Assembly: GCF_018332655.1 (NCBI RefSeq)
Contig: NZ_BOQL01000066.1
Coordinates: forward strand, 1-64,000
DNA: 64,000 nt
DNA from: Actinoplanes auranticolor
GTDB lineage: Bacteria; Actinomycetota; Actinomycetes; Mycobacteriales; Micromonosporaceae
Direction: 5' to 3'
The first letter of the stretch is position 1. Each line of letters opens with the position of its first letter. The position numbers and the translations under genes are program-made. A model generated the notes under the pieces. It searched no databases and was not told the DNA's origin. It was given only the letters and a program-made list of their open reading frames with translations. Below are positions 1-8,711 of the stretch, one piece after another.

Positions 1-220
1 AGAGATCGCGTTAGGAGTTCTAAGGCTCACCCCAAAGGTGAGAGTCCGTCCATTTATCGACAGGCAGGCCCGGATCAGTACCGCCGGCACGTTCGACGTG
101 CCCTTCGCCCGCAGATTGACCATTCCCACCGGGAAGGCACCCACCGCTTCGCTGAAACCACAATGGACAACAGCACGACGAGACACGGCCGTACAGTCGT
201 GGAAGCCGACTCCGCTGGTC
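1..220. other. Left-edge noncoding stretch
   Basis: This stretch lies downstream of the leftward paa operon, and I find no convincing gene on either strand. It holds one small hairpin, CTCACC-CCAAA-GGTGAG at 26-42, with a 6-bp stem and no T-run. That could be a weak end signal for the operon but is not a strong terminator. Confidence 0.4.
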
Positions 221-1279
221 TCAGTCGTCGAAGTCGACGATGACCTTCGCCGAGGTCGGCGTCGACTGGCAGGTCAGGACGAATCCCGCCGCCACCTCGG
301 CCGCCTCCAGCGCGAAGTTGCGCCGCATCACCACATCACCCTCGACCACCCGCGCCCGGCACGTCCCGCACACCCCGCCCTTGCAGGCGAACGGCAGATC
401 CGGCCGCGACCGCTGCGCACCCTCGAGGACCGTCTCCCCCTCCGGCACGGTGACCGTGGTCGACCGCCCGTCGAGCACCACGGTCACCTCGCTGCTCGGC
501 CCCTCGAGCCGGCGCTCCTCCCGGACCGGCTCCGGCGGCGCCTCGTCCACCCAGAACAGTTCTCGGTGCACCCGCGCCGGCTCGACCCCGTGCTCGCCGA
601 GCACCTCGGTCGCCGCGGTGACCATGCCGAACGGCCCGCACAGCCACCAGTGGTCCACCGCGTCGACGTCGATCAGCAGCGGCAGCAGCGTGCGGAGCTT
701 GTCCGCGTCGAGCCGGCCGGTGAGCAGGTCCACCTCGCGCGGTTCACGTGACAGCAGGTGCACCAGTTCGAGGCGGGCCGGGTGGGCGTCCTTCAGGTCC
801 GCGAGTTCCTCGGCGAACATGACGGTGTCCGCGCGCCGGTTGCCGTACAGGATGCTGACGTGGGCTTCCGGGTGCTGCAGCAGCGACGCCGCGATCGACA
901 GCACCGGGGTGATGCCGGAGCCGGCGGCGATCAGCACGTGCCGGCCACCGGTCGTGAGGTCGGGGGTGAACGAGCCCGTCGGCGGCGCGACCTCGACCTC
1001 GTCGCCGGCCCGCACGTCGTGCACCAGCCAGGACGACACCAGGCCGCCGGGGACCTCGCGTACGCCGATCCGCGGCCGCGCGCCGGCCGGTGCGCAGATC
1101 GAATAGGTACGGCGCTCGTCGGCCCCGTCGCCGATATGCCGGACCGTCAGCGACTGCCCGGGCCGGAAGGCGTACCGGTCGGCCAGGTCGTCGGGCACGT
1201 CGAAGGTGACGGCTACCGCGTCGTCGCAGAGCCGCTCGACGGCCGCGACGCGCAGCGGGTGGAACTCGCGGACCACCAC
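221..1279 (-). CDS. paaE: Phenylacetyl-CoA epoxidase reductase subunit PaaE
   Basis: Electron-transfer subunit that passes electrons from NADPH through FAD and a 2Fe-2S centre to the di-iron PaaABC oxygenase, which epoxidises phenylacetyl-CoA. The N-terminal ferredoxin-reductase part shows the FAD-binding RxYS-type motif (RRTYSICAP, about 56-64), followed by an NAD-binding region (ILYGNRRADTVMF). The C-terminal plant-type ferredoxin domain keeps all four cluster cysteines (C299, C304, C307, C337). The length of 352 residues is normal. The GTG start sits one base after the paaD stop and follows AAGGAG, so translation is probably coupled. It is the last gene of the paaABCDE block. Confidence 0.96.
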   Translation of the reverse strand: MVVREFHPLRVAAVERLCDDAVAVTFDVPDDLADRYAFRPGQSLTVRHIGDGADERRTYSICAPAGARPRIGVREVPGGLVSSWLVHDVRAGDEVEVAPPTGSFTPDLTTGGRHVLIAAGSGITPVLSIAASLLQHPEAHVSILYGNRRADTVMFAEELADLKDAHPARLELVHLLSREPREVDLLTGRLDADKLRTLLPLLIDVDAVDHWWLCGPFGMVTAATEVLGEHGVEPARVHRELFWVDEAPPEPVREERRLEGPSSEVTVVLDGRSTTVTVPEGETVLEGAQRSRPDLPFACKGGVCGTCRARVVEGDVVMRRNFALEAAEVAAGFVLTCQSTPTSAKVIVDFDD

Positions 1280-1280
1280 G

Positions 1281-1769
1281 TCAGATCTCCTTCACGTGCT
1301 CGAACGGCTCGCGGCAGACCGGGCAGCGGTGCAGGGAACGGCACGCGGTGGCGCTGAACGCGGCGATCTCCTCGGTGTCGGGGTTACCGCACTGCGGACA
1401 GGCGATGGCGCGGCGGCTCGGCACCAGGGTGAGCGGGACCGGGCCCGACGCCCGGCGAGGCGCCGCGCCCGGTGGAGAGATCCCGGCAGCGGCGAGCTTG
1501 AGGCGCCCGGCCGCAGTGATCCAGTCCGTGGTCCAGGCGGGCGTGAGGACGGTCCGCACCTCGACCTGGGCGTAGCCGGCCCGGCGGAGAGCCTCGGTGA
1601 GGTCGTCCTGGATGGTCTGCATCGCCGGGCAGCCCGAGTACGTCGGGGTGATCGTCACGACGACCCGGTCACCGGACTCGTCGACGCCTCGCAGGATGCC
1701 CAGGTCGGCGAGGGTGAGCATGGGCAGCTCGGGATCGGTGACCCGGGCGGCCACGGCAGCCGCGGTCAC
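1281..1769 (-). CDS. paaD: Phenylacetyl-CoA epoxidase assembly protein PaaD
   Basis: Member of the MIP18/DUF59 family, thought to act in Fe-S or metal assembly for the epoxidase. The 162 residues start with a DUF59 domain (DPELPMLTLADLG near 12-25, TPTYSGCPAM near 41-50) and end in a cysteine-rich tail (C124, C127, C143, C149, C152) that looks like a zinc or Fe-S site. The reading frame stays open far upstream, but the GTG start chosen here overlaps the paaC stop as GTGA, matching the other junctions of this operon and the family length. Confidence 0.93.
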   Translation of the reverse strand: MTAAAVAARVTDPELPMLTLADLGILRGVDESGDRVVVTITPTYSGCPAMQTIQDDLTEALRRAGYAQVEVRTVLTPAWTTDWITAAGRLKLAAAGISPPGAAPRRASGPVPLTLVPSRRAIACPQCGNPDTEEIAAFSATACRSLHRCPVCREPFEHVKEI

Positions 1770-2650
1770 CACACGCTCCCGGGCAGGGACCGCGCCACGC
1801 CCTGCAACTCGGCGAGGATCTCGGTCAGCGCGGGAGTGTGCACGCCATCGCGTCCGGTGCCGCCGGGTGCGCTCTCCTCGGCCACGGCGGCCAGGGGCTG
1901 GAGCGTCGCGGCCTGAAGGACCTGCGCCCACACCGCGTCGAATTCGGACCGTACCGTCGACGGGTCCACCGCCACGGCGGCCGGGGCCAGGCGCAGCTCG
2001 ACCCGGTCCGGCACGAACAGCTCGCCGACCAGCGGCGTCACCGCGTCGACGGCGGCCTGCATGCGGTCGTGGGAGAGATCCGTACCGTCGCCGAGGCGGA
2101 CCACCCACTGCGCTGCGTAGTCACGGTGGTAGGTCACCTCCTTGACGCCCTTCGCCGCGATCGCCGCCAGCACCGGGTCGGTCGAAGTGGTCAGCCTGTC
2201 CAGCAGCGCCAGCCGCCACGCCGAGAACACCAGCAGCCGGGCCACCAGGTGCGCGAAGTCGGCATCCGCCCGTTCGACGAGCCGCACGTTGCGGAAGCCG
2301 GTGGCGTCCCGCAGGTAAGCGAGAGCGTCCTCGTCGCGCCCCGCGTCCTCCACCTCGGCGGCCCGGGTCAGCAGCAGCCGGGCCTGGCCGAGCAGGTCCA
2401 GGGCGATGTTGGCCAGCGCCAGCTCGTCCTCGAGCTCGGGCGCGCGGGTCACCCACTGCTGCAGCCGGTGCGACATGATCAGCGCGTCGTCGCCGAGCGC
2501 CACGCAGTACGCGCTCAGATCCCCCCGGTCCACGTCCTGCGGAACGGCGGTGTCCACACCGGCGAGCGGGTCGGCGAACCCGGTGCCGTAAGCCCACCGC
2601 GCATCGTCGTCGTGGTCGGTGAGCGCCTCGTAGGCGGCGTCGAAGGACAT
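1766..2650 (-). CDS. paaC: Phenylacetyl-CoA epoxidase structural subunit PaaC
   Basis: Ferritin-like, catalytically inactive partner of PaaA in the 1,2-phenylacetyl-CoA epoxidase. Family hallmarks are present: the helix YCVALGDDALIMSHRLQQW, the segment ELEDELALANIALDLLGQAR, and the region KEVTYHRDYAAQWVVRLGDG. At 294 residues it is somewhat longer than enteric PaaC because of an acidic N-terminal extension. It lies between paaB (9-base gap) and paaD (overlap) in a leftward operon. Confidence 0.95.
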   Translation of the reverse strand: MSFDAAYEALTDHDDDARWAYGTGFADPLAGVDTAVPQDVDRGDLSAYCVALGDDALIMSHRLQQWVTRAPELEDELALANIALDLLGQARLLLTRAAEVEDAGRDEDALAYLRDATGFRNVRLVERADADFAHLVARLLVFSAWRLALLDRLTTSTDPVLAAIAAKGVKEVTYHRDYAAQWVVRLGDGTDLSHDRMQAAVDAVTPLVGELFVPDRVELRLAPAAVAVDPSTVRSEFDAVWAQVLQAATLQPLAAVAEESAPGGTGRDGVHTPALTEILAELQGVARSLPGSVW

Positions 2651-2659
2651 GGCATCGCC

Positions 2660-2956
2660 TCAGATGTGTGGTACGGAGTCGGGGATCGAGTAGTACGTCG
2701 GATGCCGGTAGACCTTGTCGCCGCTCGGCGAGAAGAAGGCCTCCTTCTCGTCCGGGCTGGACGCGGCCACGTCGTCCGACCGCACCACCCAGATGCTCAC
2801 GCCCTCGTTGCGCCGCGTGTACAGGTCACGGGCGTGGTGCAGGGCCATCTGGTGGTCGGCGGCCCGCAGCGAGCCGACGTGCACATGGTTGAGGCCGCGC
2901 TTGGCCCGTACGAACACCTCGAACAGCGGCCACTCGTGCTTGATCTCCTCGGTCAT
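2660..2956 (-). CDS. paaB: Phenylacetyl-CoA epoxidase subunit PaaB
   Basis: Small bridging subunit (98 residues) of the PaaABCE oxygenase. The sequence matches the family from its start (EWPLFEVFVRAKRGLNHVHVG) through SIWVVRSDDV to the C-terminal YRHPTYYSIPD. The ATG start overlaps the paaA stop as ATGA, which fixes the start even though the frame is open further upstream. Confidence 0.96.
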   Translation of the reverse strand: MTEEIKHEWPLFEVFVRAKRGLNHVHVGSLRAADHQMALHHARDLYTRRNEGVSIWVVRSDDVAASSPDEKEAFFSPSGDKVYRHPTYYSIPDSVPHI

Positions 2957-3900
2957 GCCGCTGCCTCCTGACGACGCCGGGCGTGCGCGGCGGCGGCCTC
3001 GCGGACCCAGGCGCCCTCCTCGTCGGCGCGACGCCTGTTCTCGATACGCAGGGCGTTGCAGGGCCCGTCGCCGGAGATGACCCGCTTGAGCTCGGACCAG
3101 TCGATCGGCCCGAAGTCCCAGTGTCCGCGTTCCTCGTTCCAGCGCAGCTCCGGGTCGGGCAGGGTGACGCCGAGGGCCTCGGCCTGCGGCACGCTCATGT
3201 CGACGAACCGCTGCCGCAGCTCGTCGTTGCTGTGCCGCTTGATCTTCCAGGCCATGGACTGGGCCGAGTTCGGCGACTGGTCGTCGGGCGGGCCGAACAT
3301 CATCAGCGACGGCCACCACCAGCGGTTGACCGCGTCCTGCACCATCTCGCGCTGCGCCGGGGTACCGCGCATCATCGTCATCAGCAGCTCGTAGCCCTGT
3401 CGCTGGTGGAAGGACTCCTCCTTGCAGATGCGGATCATCGCGCGCCCGTACGGCCCGTACGAGCTGCGGCACAGCGGCACCTGGTTGCAGATCGCGGCAC
3501 CGTCGACGAGCCAGCCGATGACGCCGACGTCGGCGAACGACAGCGTCGGGTAGTTGAAGATCGACGAGTACTTCTGCCGGCCCTCGATGAGCCGCCGCGT
3601 GAGGTCCCCGCGGTCGGCGCCCAGGGTCTCGGCCGCCGAGTAGAGGTAGAGCCCGTGCCCGGCCTCGTCCTGCACCTTGGCCAGCAGGATCGCCTTGCGG
3701 CGCAGCGAGGGCGCCCGGGTGATCCATTCACCCTCCGGCTGCATCCCGATGATCTCGGAGTGCGCGTGCTGGGCGATCTGCCGGATCATCGTCCTGCGGT
3801 AGCCGTCCGGCATCCAGTCGCGCGGCTCGATGCGCTGGTCCTTGGCGATGGTCTCGGTGAACGACTTCTCGTTGGTCTCCGTGACCGACGTGTCCGTCAT
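2953..3900 (-). CDS. paaA: Phenylacetyl-CoA epoxidase catalytic subunit PaaA
   Basis: Di-iron monooxygenase subunit that turns phenylacetyl-CoA into the ring-1,2-epoxide. Two ExxH iron-ligand motifs characteristic of ferritin-like oxygenases are visible, EAGH (79-82) and ESFH (162-165), along with family blocks such as IIGMQPEGEWITRAPSL and FGPPDDQSPNSAQSMAWKIK. Its 315 residues are typical. The start overlaps the stop of the upstream dehydrogenase gene (ATGA), so the lower-pathway and oxygenase genes form one operon. Confidence 0.97.
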   Translation of the reverse strand: MTDTSVTETNEKSFTETIAKDQRIEPRDWMPDGYRRTMIRQIAQHAHSEIIGMQPEGEWITRAPSLRRKAILLAKVQDEAGHGLYLYSAAETLGADRGDLTRRLIEGRQKYSSIFNYPTLSFADVGVIGWLVDGAAICNQVPLCRSSYGPYGRAMIRICKEESFHQRQGYELLMTMMRGTPAQREMVQDAVNRWWWPSLMMFGPPDDQSPNSAQSMAWKIKRHSNDELRQRFVDMSVPQAEALGVTLPDPELRWNEERGHWDFGPIDWSELKRVISGDGPCNALRIENRRRADEEGAWVREAAAAHARRRQEAAA

Positions 3901-4787
3901 CGGGTCTCCTCCCAGGTGTGGAAGCCCTGTCCGGTCTTGCGGCCCAGCTCGCCGCGGGTCACTTTGTCCCGCAGCAGCCGGGGCGGCTCGAACCGCTCGC
4001 CCAGCTCCCGGTGCAGGTGCTCCGCGATGGCGAGCCGGACGTCCAGGCCGACGAGGTCGGTCGAGCGCAGCGGTCCCATCGGGTGCCGGTAGCCGAGCTC
4101 CATGGCCCGGTCGATCGACGCGGCGTCCGCGACGCCTTCCTCCAGCATCCGGATGGCCTCCAGGCCGAGCAGCACACCGAGGCGGCTGGTGGCGAAGCCC
4201 GGCGAGTCACGGACGACGATCGGGGTCTTGCCCAGCCCGGCCGTCCAGGACCAGGCGGCGTCGCGAACGGTGTCGGCGGTCTGCGGCCCGACGACGATCT
4301 CGACGAGCTCGCTGGCCGGCACCGGGTTGAAGAAGTGCATGCCGACGAAGCGCGCGGGCCGGCGCAGGCCCTCGGCGATCCCGGCGATGGAGAGGGAGCT
4401 CGTGTTGGTCGCGAGCACGGTGTGCTCGGCGACGGCCTGCTCGGCGGCGGCGAGAACCTCGATCTTGATCCGGGCGTCCTCGGGCACGGCCTCGACAACC
4501 AGGTCCGCTTCCGCGGGCAGCGTGGCGAGGTCGTCGGTGACGGTGATCCGGTCGAGGACGAGGCCGGGATCCTCAGCCAGCTTGCCCCGGTCGGCGGCCC
4601 GGCGCAGCGTGGCACCGAGACGTTCCCGGGTGGCCGCGCCGGCGGCCCGGTCGGCCTCGACGACGGTCACGGAGGCACCGGCCGTGGCGAAGACCTGCGC
4701 GATGCCCGCGCCCATCCGGCCACCACCGATCACGGCGACAGCCTTCGGCACGCCTGAGCCCACCGGCGGCGGCGTGGCGGCAGTCAT
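3897..4787 (-). CDS. paaH: 3-hydroxyacyl-CoA dehydrogenase of phenylacetate degradation (PaaH-like)
   Basis: NAD-dependent oxidation of a 3-hydroxyacyl-CoA in the beta-oxidation-like lower part of the phenylacetate pathway (3-hydroxyadipyl-CoA to 3-oxoadipyl-CoA is the expected step). The protein has an N-terminal Rossmann motif GGGRMGAG (21-28), the family block FVGMHFFNPVPASELVEIV with its catalytic histidine, and the C-terminal domain (GFATSRLGVLLGLEAIRMLEEG). At 296 residues it is a one-domain enzyme, not the fused type. The ATG chosen follows GGAG; earlier in-frame residues look non-coding. Confidence 0.9.
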   Translation of the reverse strand: MTAATPPPVGSGVPKAVAVIGGGRMGAGIAQVFATAGASVTVVEADRAAGAATRERLGATLRRAADRGKLAEDPGLVLDRITVTDDLATLPAEADLVVEAVPEDARIKIEVLAAAEQAVAEHTVLATNTSSLSIAGIAEGLRRPARFVGMHFFNPVPASELVEIVVGPQTADTVRDAAWSWTAGLGKTPIVVRDSPGFATSRLGVLLGLEAIRMLEEGVADAASIDRAMELGYRHPMGPLRSTDLVGLDVRLAIAEHLHRELGERFEPPRLLRDKVTRGELGRKTGQGFHTWEETR

Positions 4788-4971
4788 CGTTGTTCTCCGT
4801 CTTGAACGGCATCCGGCCCTGGGCCGAAGGCAGGCCCAACGGCATCCATCGCCGCCCCGGCACCCGGAAGGTGAGACGGTGGCCGCCGTGCGGCTGAGGC
4901 GCATCGGAGAGTTGTTGCCGCTCCCCCGGCTGAAGATGCGCCGGACCGGAGCCCGAGCACCAGAACGGCGG
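4788..4971 (-). other. 184-base gap inside the paa operon
   Basis: This gap separates the hydratase and dehydrogenase genes. It contains a 63-codon frame (4784-4975) that overlaps both neighbours by exactly four bases (ATGA at each end). Its codon third positions are far less GC-rich than those of the neighbours and I recognise no motif, so I do not call a gene. The ribosome-binding site GGAG of the dehydrogenase lies at the left end of the gap. Confidence 0.35.
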
Positions 4972-5733
4972 TCATCGGCGTTCCCCCGACAGAAAAGCGT
5001 CCATCCGGGCGCGCTTGTCCGCTGATTCGAAGAGGATCGCCTGGGCCAGGTCGTCCACGACCGGGTGGCCGCCCGGGGAGTCGGTGACGAGTTTCGTCAG
5101 CCGCAGCGCGAGCGAACCCGAACGGGCCATCCGGTCGAGCAGGGCGTGCGCCCGGTTCAGCAGCTCCTCCGCCGGCACGATCTCGGCCACCAGGCCCAGC
5201 CGGTGGGCGTCCTCGGCGTCGAGGCGCCGGCCGGCCAGCAGCACCTGCTTGGCCACCGAGGCGCCGACCAGCTCGCGCAGGCGCCAGCAGGCTCCGGCCG
5301 CGGCCAGGATGCCCAGGCCCGGCTCGGGGTTGCCGAAGGTCGCCGTCGGCGAGGCCAGGCGGACATCGCAGGCGTAGGCCAGCTCGGCGCCACCGCCGAG
5401 CGCCCAGCCGTCGACCGCAGCCACCGTGGGCAGGGGCAAGCGGGCGATCCGGTCGAACAGCCGGCTGTTGATGCCCTGCAGAGCCTGCTCACGGCCGCGG
5501 TCGCGCAGCTCGGTGATGTCGGCGCCGGCGGCGAAGGTGCCACCGTCGCCGGTGAGCAGCAGCAACCGCGGCCGCTCCTCCAGACCGGCGCACACGTCGT
5601 GCAGCTCGCGGACCATGGCCGCGTTGATGGCGTTGCGGGCCTGCGGCCGGTGCAGCGTCACGACCACGCGGTCGTCCGACTCCTCGACCTTGACGGTGGC
5701 GGGAGGCGGGACGGCCGCGGTGAGGTCCGGCAT
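4972..5733 (-). CDS. Enoyl-CoA hydratase/isomerase of phenylacetate degradation
   Basis: Crotonase-family protein of 253 residues. In this pathway it would be the ring-epoxide isomerase (PaaG role) or the 2,3-dehydroadipyl-CoA hydratase (PaaF role). Only one crotonase is present in the island, so the assignment is left open. Crotonase blocks are clear: RPQARNAINAAMVREL, GGTFAAGADI (oxyanion hole) and DGWALGGGAELAYACDVRLA. The ATG overlaps the thiolase stop by one base (TGATG), which sets the start and suggests coupled translation. Confidence 0.9.
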   Translation of the reverse strand: MPDLTAAVPPPATVKVEESDDRVVVTLHRPQARNAINAAMVRELHDVCAGLEERPRLLLLTGDGGTFAAGADITELRDRGREQALQGINSRLFDRIARLPLPTVAAVDGWALGGGAELAYACDVRLASPTATFGNPEPGLGILAAAGACWRLRELVGASVAKQVLLAGRRLDAEDAHRLGLVAEIVPAEELLNRAHALLDRMARSGSLALRLTKLVTDSPGGHPVVDDLAQAILFESADKRARMDAFLSGERR

Positions 5734-6947
5734 CAGACGCGCTCCACCAGCATGGCGACGCCCTGGCCGACCCCGACGCACAGCGTGGCCAGGCCGCGGC
5801 GGGCGTCCTCGCGTTCCATCCGGCCCAGCAGGGTGACGGTGAGCCGGGCGCCGGAGCAGCCCAGCGGGTGCCCGAGGGCGATCGCGCCGCCGTCGGCGTT
5901 GACCCGGTCCTCGTCCAGCTTGAGCCGGCGCAGGACCGCCAGCGACTGCACGGCGAAGGCCTCGTTGAGCTCGACCGCGTCGACGTCACCGACGCCCCAG
6001 CCGGCCCGGGCCAGGGCCTTCTCCGTGGCGGGCACCGGGCCGAGACCCATGATCTGGGGCGGTACGCCCGCGCTGGCCGAGGTGACGATGCGGGCGCGCG
6101 GGGTCAGGCCGTACCGCTGCACGGCCTCGGCACTGGCCACCACCACGGCCGCGGCGCCGTCCGAGAGCGGCGAGGACGATCCCGCTGTCACCACCCCACC
6201 GGCGCGGAACACGGGCCGCAGAGCGCCGAGACGTTCCAGACTGCTGCCGCGGCGCGGGATCTCGTCGACGGTCATCTCGCCGTCCTTGAGCGGCACCGGC
6301 GTGATCTCGGCGGCGAAACGGCCCGCGTCGATCGCGGCAATGGCCCGCTCGTGGCTGCGCAGCGCGAAGGCGTCGCTGTCGGCGCGGCTGATGCCGTCGA
6401 GGGCCGCGACCTCCTCCGCCGTCTCCCCCATGGCCAGGGTGACCCGGCGGTCCTCGGGGCCGCTGCCCGCGTCCTTGTCGTGCGCGGTGAAGCGGGGGTT
6501 GGTGAAGCGCCAGCCGAGCGAGGAGTCCACGATCTCGCCGGGACGGGCCCACGGCGTGCCGGGCTTGGCCATCACCCACGGGGCCCGGGTCATCGACTCC
6601 ACGCCGCCGGCCACGATCAGCTCGGCCTCGCCGCTGCGGACCGCCTGAGCCGCGGAGATGATCGCGGTCAGGCCGCTGGCACACAGCCGGTTGACCGTGT
6701 ACCCGGGCACGGTGTCAGGCAGGCCCGCCAGCAGGGCGGCCATCCGGGCGACGTTGCGGTTGTCCTCACCGGCCTGGTTGGCCGCACCGAGGATCACCTC
6801 GTCGATGGCTTCCCCGGGCACTCCGCCGCGGCTGACCGCCTCCCGGACGACCAGGGCGGCGAGGTCGTCGGGGCGCACGCCGGACAGGGCACCGCCGTAC
6901 TTGCCCTGCGGGGTGCGGACTCCGCCGACCAGGAACGCCTCAGGCAT
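5733..6947 (-). CDS. paaJ: 3-oxoadipyl-CoA/3-oxo-5,6-dehydrosuberyl-CoA thiolase (PaaJ-like)
   Basis: Degradative thiolase of 404 residues that cleaves the beta-ketoacyl-CoA intermediates to acetyl-CoA plus succinyl-CoA or a shorter acyl-CoA. It keeps the acyl-accepting cysteine C89 in NRLCASGL, the histidine of GHPLGCSGARL and the C-terminal CVGVGQG active-site loop. It lies between paaN and the crotonase gene in the leftward operon and overlaps the end of paaN by 8 bases. Confidence 0.93.
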   Translation of the reverse strand: MPEAFLVGGVRTPQGKYGGALSGVRPDDLAALVVREAVSRGGVPGEAIDEVILGAANQAGEDNRNVARMAALLAGLPDTVPGYTVNRLCASGLTAIISAAQAVRSGEAELIVAGGVESMTRAPWVMAKPGTPWARPGEIVDSSLGWRFTNPRFTAHDKDAGSGPEDRRVTLAMGETAEEVAALDGISRADSDAFALRSHERAIAAIDAGRFAAEITPVPLKDGEMTVDEIPRRGSSLERLGALRPVFRAGGVVTAGSSSPLSDGAAAVVVASAEAVQRYGLTPRARIVTSASAGVPPQIMGLGPVPATEKALARAGWGVGDVDAVELNEAFAVQSLAVLRRLKLDEDRVNADGGAIALGHPLGCSGARLTVTLLGRMEREDARRGLATLCVGVGQGVAMLVERV

Positions 6948-8628
6948 TGCTCTCCTCGGTGACGTGGTGCCGCGACTGCAGCGTGAAGAAGCGGCCGGTG
7001 ACGAAGTGGGCGTCGCTCAGCGAGGCGGTCGCGGCCGGGTTCGCCGCCGTGCCGTGCAGGTCGCTGAACGCGGCGGTCTGGTTGACGAAGACGCCGCCGG
7101 TGAGGTTCTCCGACAGGTGCACACGGGCGTCGAGCGCGGCCTCACGGGCGGCGGCCAGCACCTCGGGAGAGGTCGCATACACCGAGGCGGTGAGCGCGCC
7201 GTGGTGCTGGACCGTCTCGGTGAACACCGCCAGGCTGTGCCGGGTCGACTCGGTGGCGATGACGAACGACACCGGCCCGAACCACTCGCGGGTGTAGGCC
7301 TTCTCGTCCGCGGCGTCGAGCCGCAGCACCACGGGGGTCCGGATGGTCGCGTCCGGGAACTGCTCGTCGGCCACGGCGGTGGACGGGTGGATCACGGTGG
7401 GGGCGTTGCCGGCCTCGGTGAGCCGGGCCAGCACGCCGTCGTTGACGATCGCGCCCAGCGTGCCCGCGGCGCGCTTCGGGTCGCCGAGCAGCTTGTCGAG
7501 AGCGGCGGACAGGTCGGCGCCGAACTCCTCCACGCTGCGGTGGCCGGCGTCGGTCTCGATGCCGGTCGAGGGCACCAGCAGATTCTGCGGGGTGGTGCAC
7601 ATCTGGCCGCTGTAGAGCGACAGGGAGAACGCCAGGTTGCGCAGCAGGCCCTTGTAGTCGTCGGTGGAGTCGACGATGACCGTGTTGAGCCCGGCCTTCT
7701 CGGTGTAGACCGCGGCCTGCCGGGCGTTGGCCTCCAGCCAGTTGCCGAACTCGCTGGAGCCGGTGAAGTCCACGATCCGGACGTCGGGGTGGGTGGCCAG
7801 GGTGGCGGCGACGCCGTCGCCGCGCTCCTCGACCGCCAGGGTGACCAGGTTGGGGTCCTGCCCCGCCTCGTCGAGCACCTCGCGGGCGATCTGCACGGTG
7901 ATGGCGAGCGGCAGCACGGCGCCCGGGTGCGGCTTGACGATGACGGGATTGCCGGTGACCAGGCTGGCGAACAGGCCCGGGTAGCCGTTCCAGGTGGGGA
8001 AGGTGTTGCAGCCGATCAGCAGGGCGACGCCGCGGCCGACGACCGTGCTGGTCTTGACCATGCGCAGCGGGTCGCCGCCACGCTGCGGCTTGGCCCACGT
8101 CGTGGTGGCGGGGATGCTGGTCGACGCGGCGAGCGCGACGGCGACGGCCTCGAGCCCCCGGTCCTGGGCGTGCGCCCCGCCGGCCTGGAACGCCATGACG
8201 AACGCCTGGCCGGTGGTGTGCTGCACGGCGTGGGCGATCTCGAAGATGCGGGCGTTGATCCGGTGCAGGATCTCGGCGGCCACCCCGGCGCGGCCCTGCG
8301 GCCCGGCGGCACGCCAGCCTGGGGTGGCGGCGCGGGCGGCGGCGATCAGCTCGGCCGGGTCACCCTTGGGATAGCGGATGTCCAGAGCGATCCCGTACGG
8401 CGAGCGCTCGGTCGCCACGGTGCCACTCGCACCGGGCACCTCGACCGGGAACTCCGTGCCGAGCAGGGCCCGGAACGCACGCTCACCGGCCGGCGCGGCG
8501 TCCTCACCGTAGACGGACTTGCTGGGCGATTCGGGGTACGCAGACCAGTAGTCGCGCGTCGCGGCCGCCTCGATCGCCTTGTCGAGCAGCTGGCGGTGCT
8601 TCTCGTAGAACTCGGCGGGGGTTGTCAT
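6940..8628 (-). CDS. paaN: Phenylacetate degradation aldehyde dehydrogenase PaaN
   Basis: Aldehyde-dehydrogenase-superfamily protein (562 residues) of the type called PaaN in actinobacteria. It lacks the C-terminal hydratase half of E. coli PaaZ. The presumed role is oxidation of the ring-cleavage semialdehyde. Recognisable parts are the cofactor-binding region (LLIGCNTFPTWNGYPGLFASLVTGNPVIVKPHPG), the segment VDFTGSSEFGNWLE and SGQMCTTPQNLLVP with the likely catalytic cysteine. I chose the ATG preceded by AGGAG (7-nt spacing) over one ten codons upstream. It is the first gene of the leftward operon. Confidence 0.9.
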   Translation of the reverse strand: MTTPAEFYEKHRQLLDKAIEAAATRDYWSAYPESPSKSVYGEDAAPAGERAFRALLGTEFPVEVPGASGTVATERSPYGIALDIRYPKGDPAELIAAARAATPGWRAAGPQGRAGVAAEILHRINARIFEIAHAVQHTTGQAFVMAFQAGGAHAQDRGLEAVAVALAASTSIPATTTWAKPQRGGDPLRMVKTSTVVGRGVALLIGCNTFPTWNGYPGLFASLVTGNPVIVKPHPGAVLPLAITVQIAREVLDEAGQDPNLVTLAVEERGDGVAATLATHPDVRIVDFTGSSEFGNWLEANARQAAVYTEKAGLNTVIVDSTDDYKGLLRNLAFSLSLYSGQMCTTPQNLLVPSTGIETDAGHRSVEEFGADLSAALDKLLGDPKRAAGTLGAIVNDGVLARLTEAGNAPTVIHPSTAVADEQFPDATIRTPVVLRLDAADEKAYTREWFGPVSFVIATESTRHSLAVFTETVQHHGALTASVYATSPEVLAAAREAALDARVHLSENLTGGVFVNQTAAFSDLHGTAANPAATASLSDAHFVTGRFFTLQSRHHVTEESNA

Positions 8629-8661
8629 CGGCGCTCCTGTGCGGTTGGCTGTATCCATATT

Positions 8662-8681
8662 TACCGTCCGTTCGGTCGGTA
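8662..8681. promoter_or_regulatory. PaaR-type operator in the divergent paa promoter
   Basis: TACCGTCCGTTCGGTCGGTA is a near-perfect 20-bp inverted repeat (one mismatched pair) in the 83-base gap between paaN and paaI. TetR-family regulators of phenylacetate genes bind ACCG(A/T)CCG-N-CGGTCGGT-like palindromes, and the TetR gene of this island lies two genes away. The site can control both arms at once. Confidence 0.75.
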
Positions 8682-8711
8682 ATCAAGAGCGGGCCGGAAA
8701 CGGAGGGGAAC

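Noticed and set aside
5065..6648. Very long plus-strand frame opposite the paa genes
   Set aside because: It is a GC-bias shadow of the thiolase and hydratase genes, with low-complexity Arg/Ser/Pro composition and no motif.
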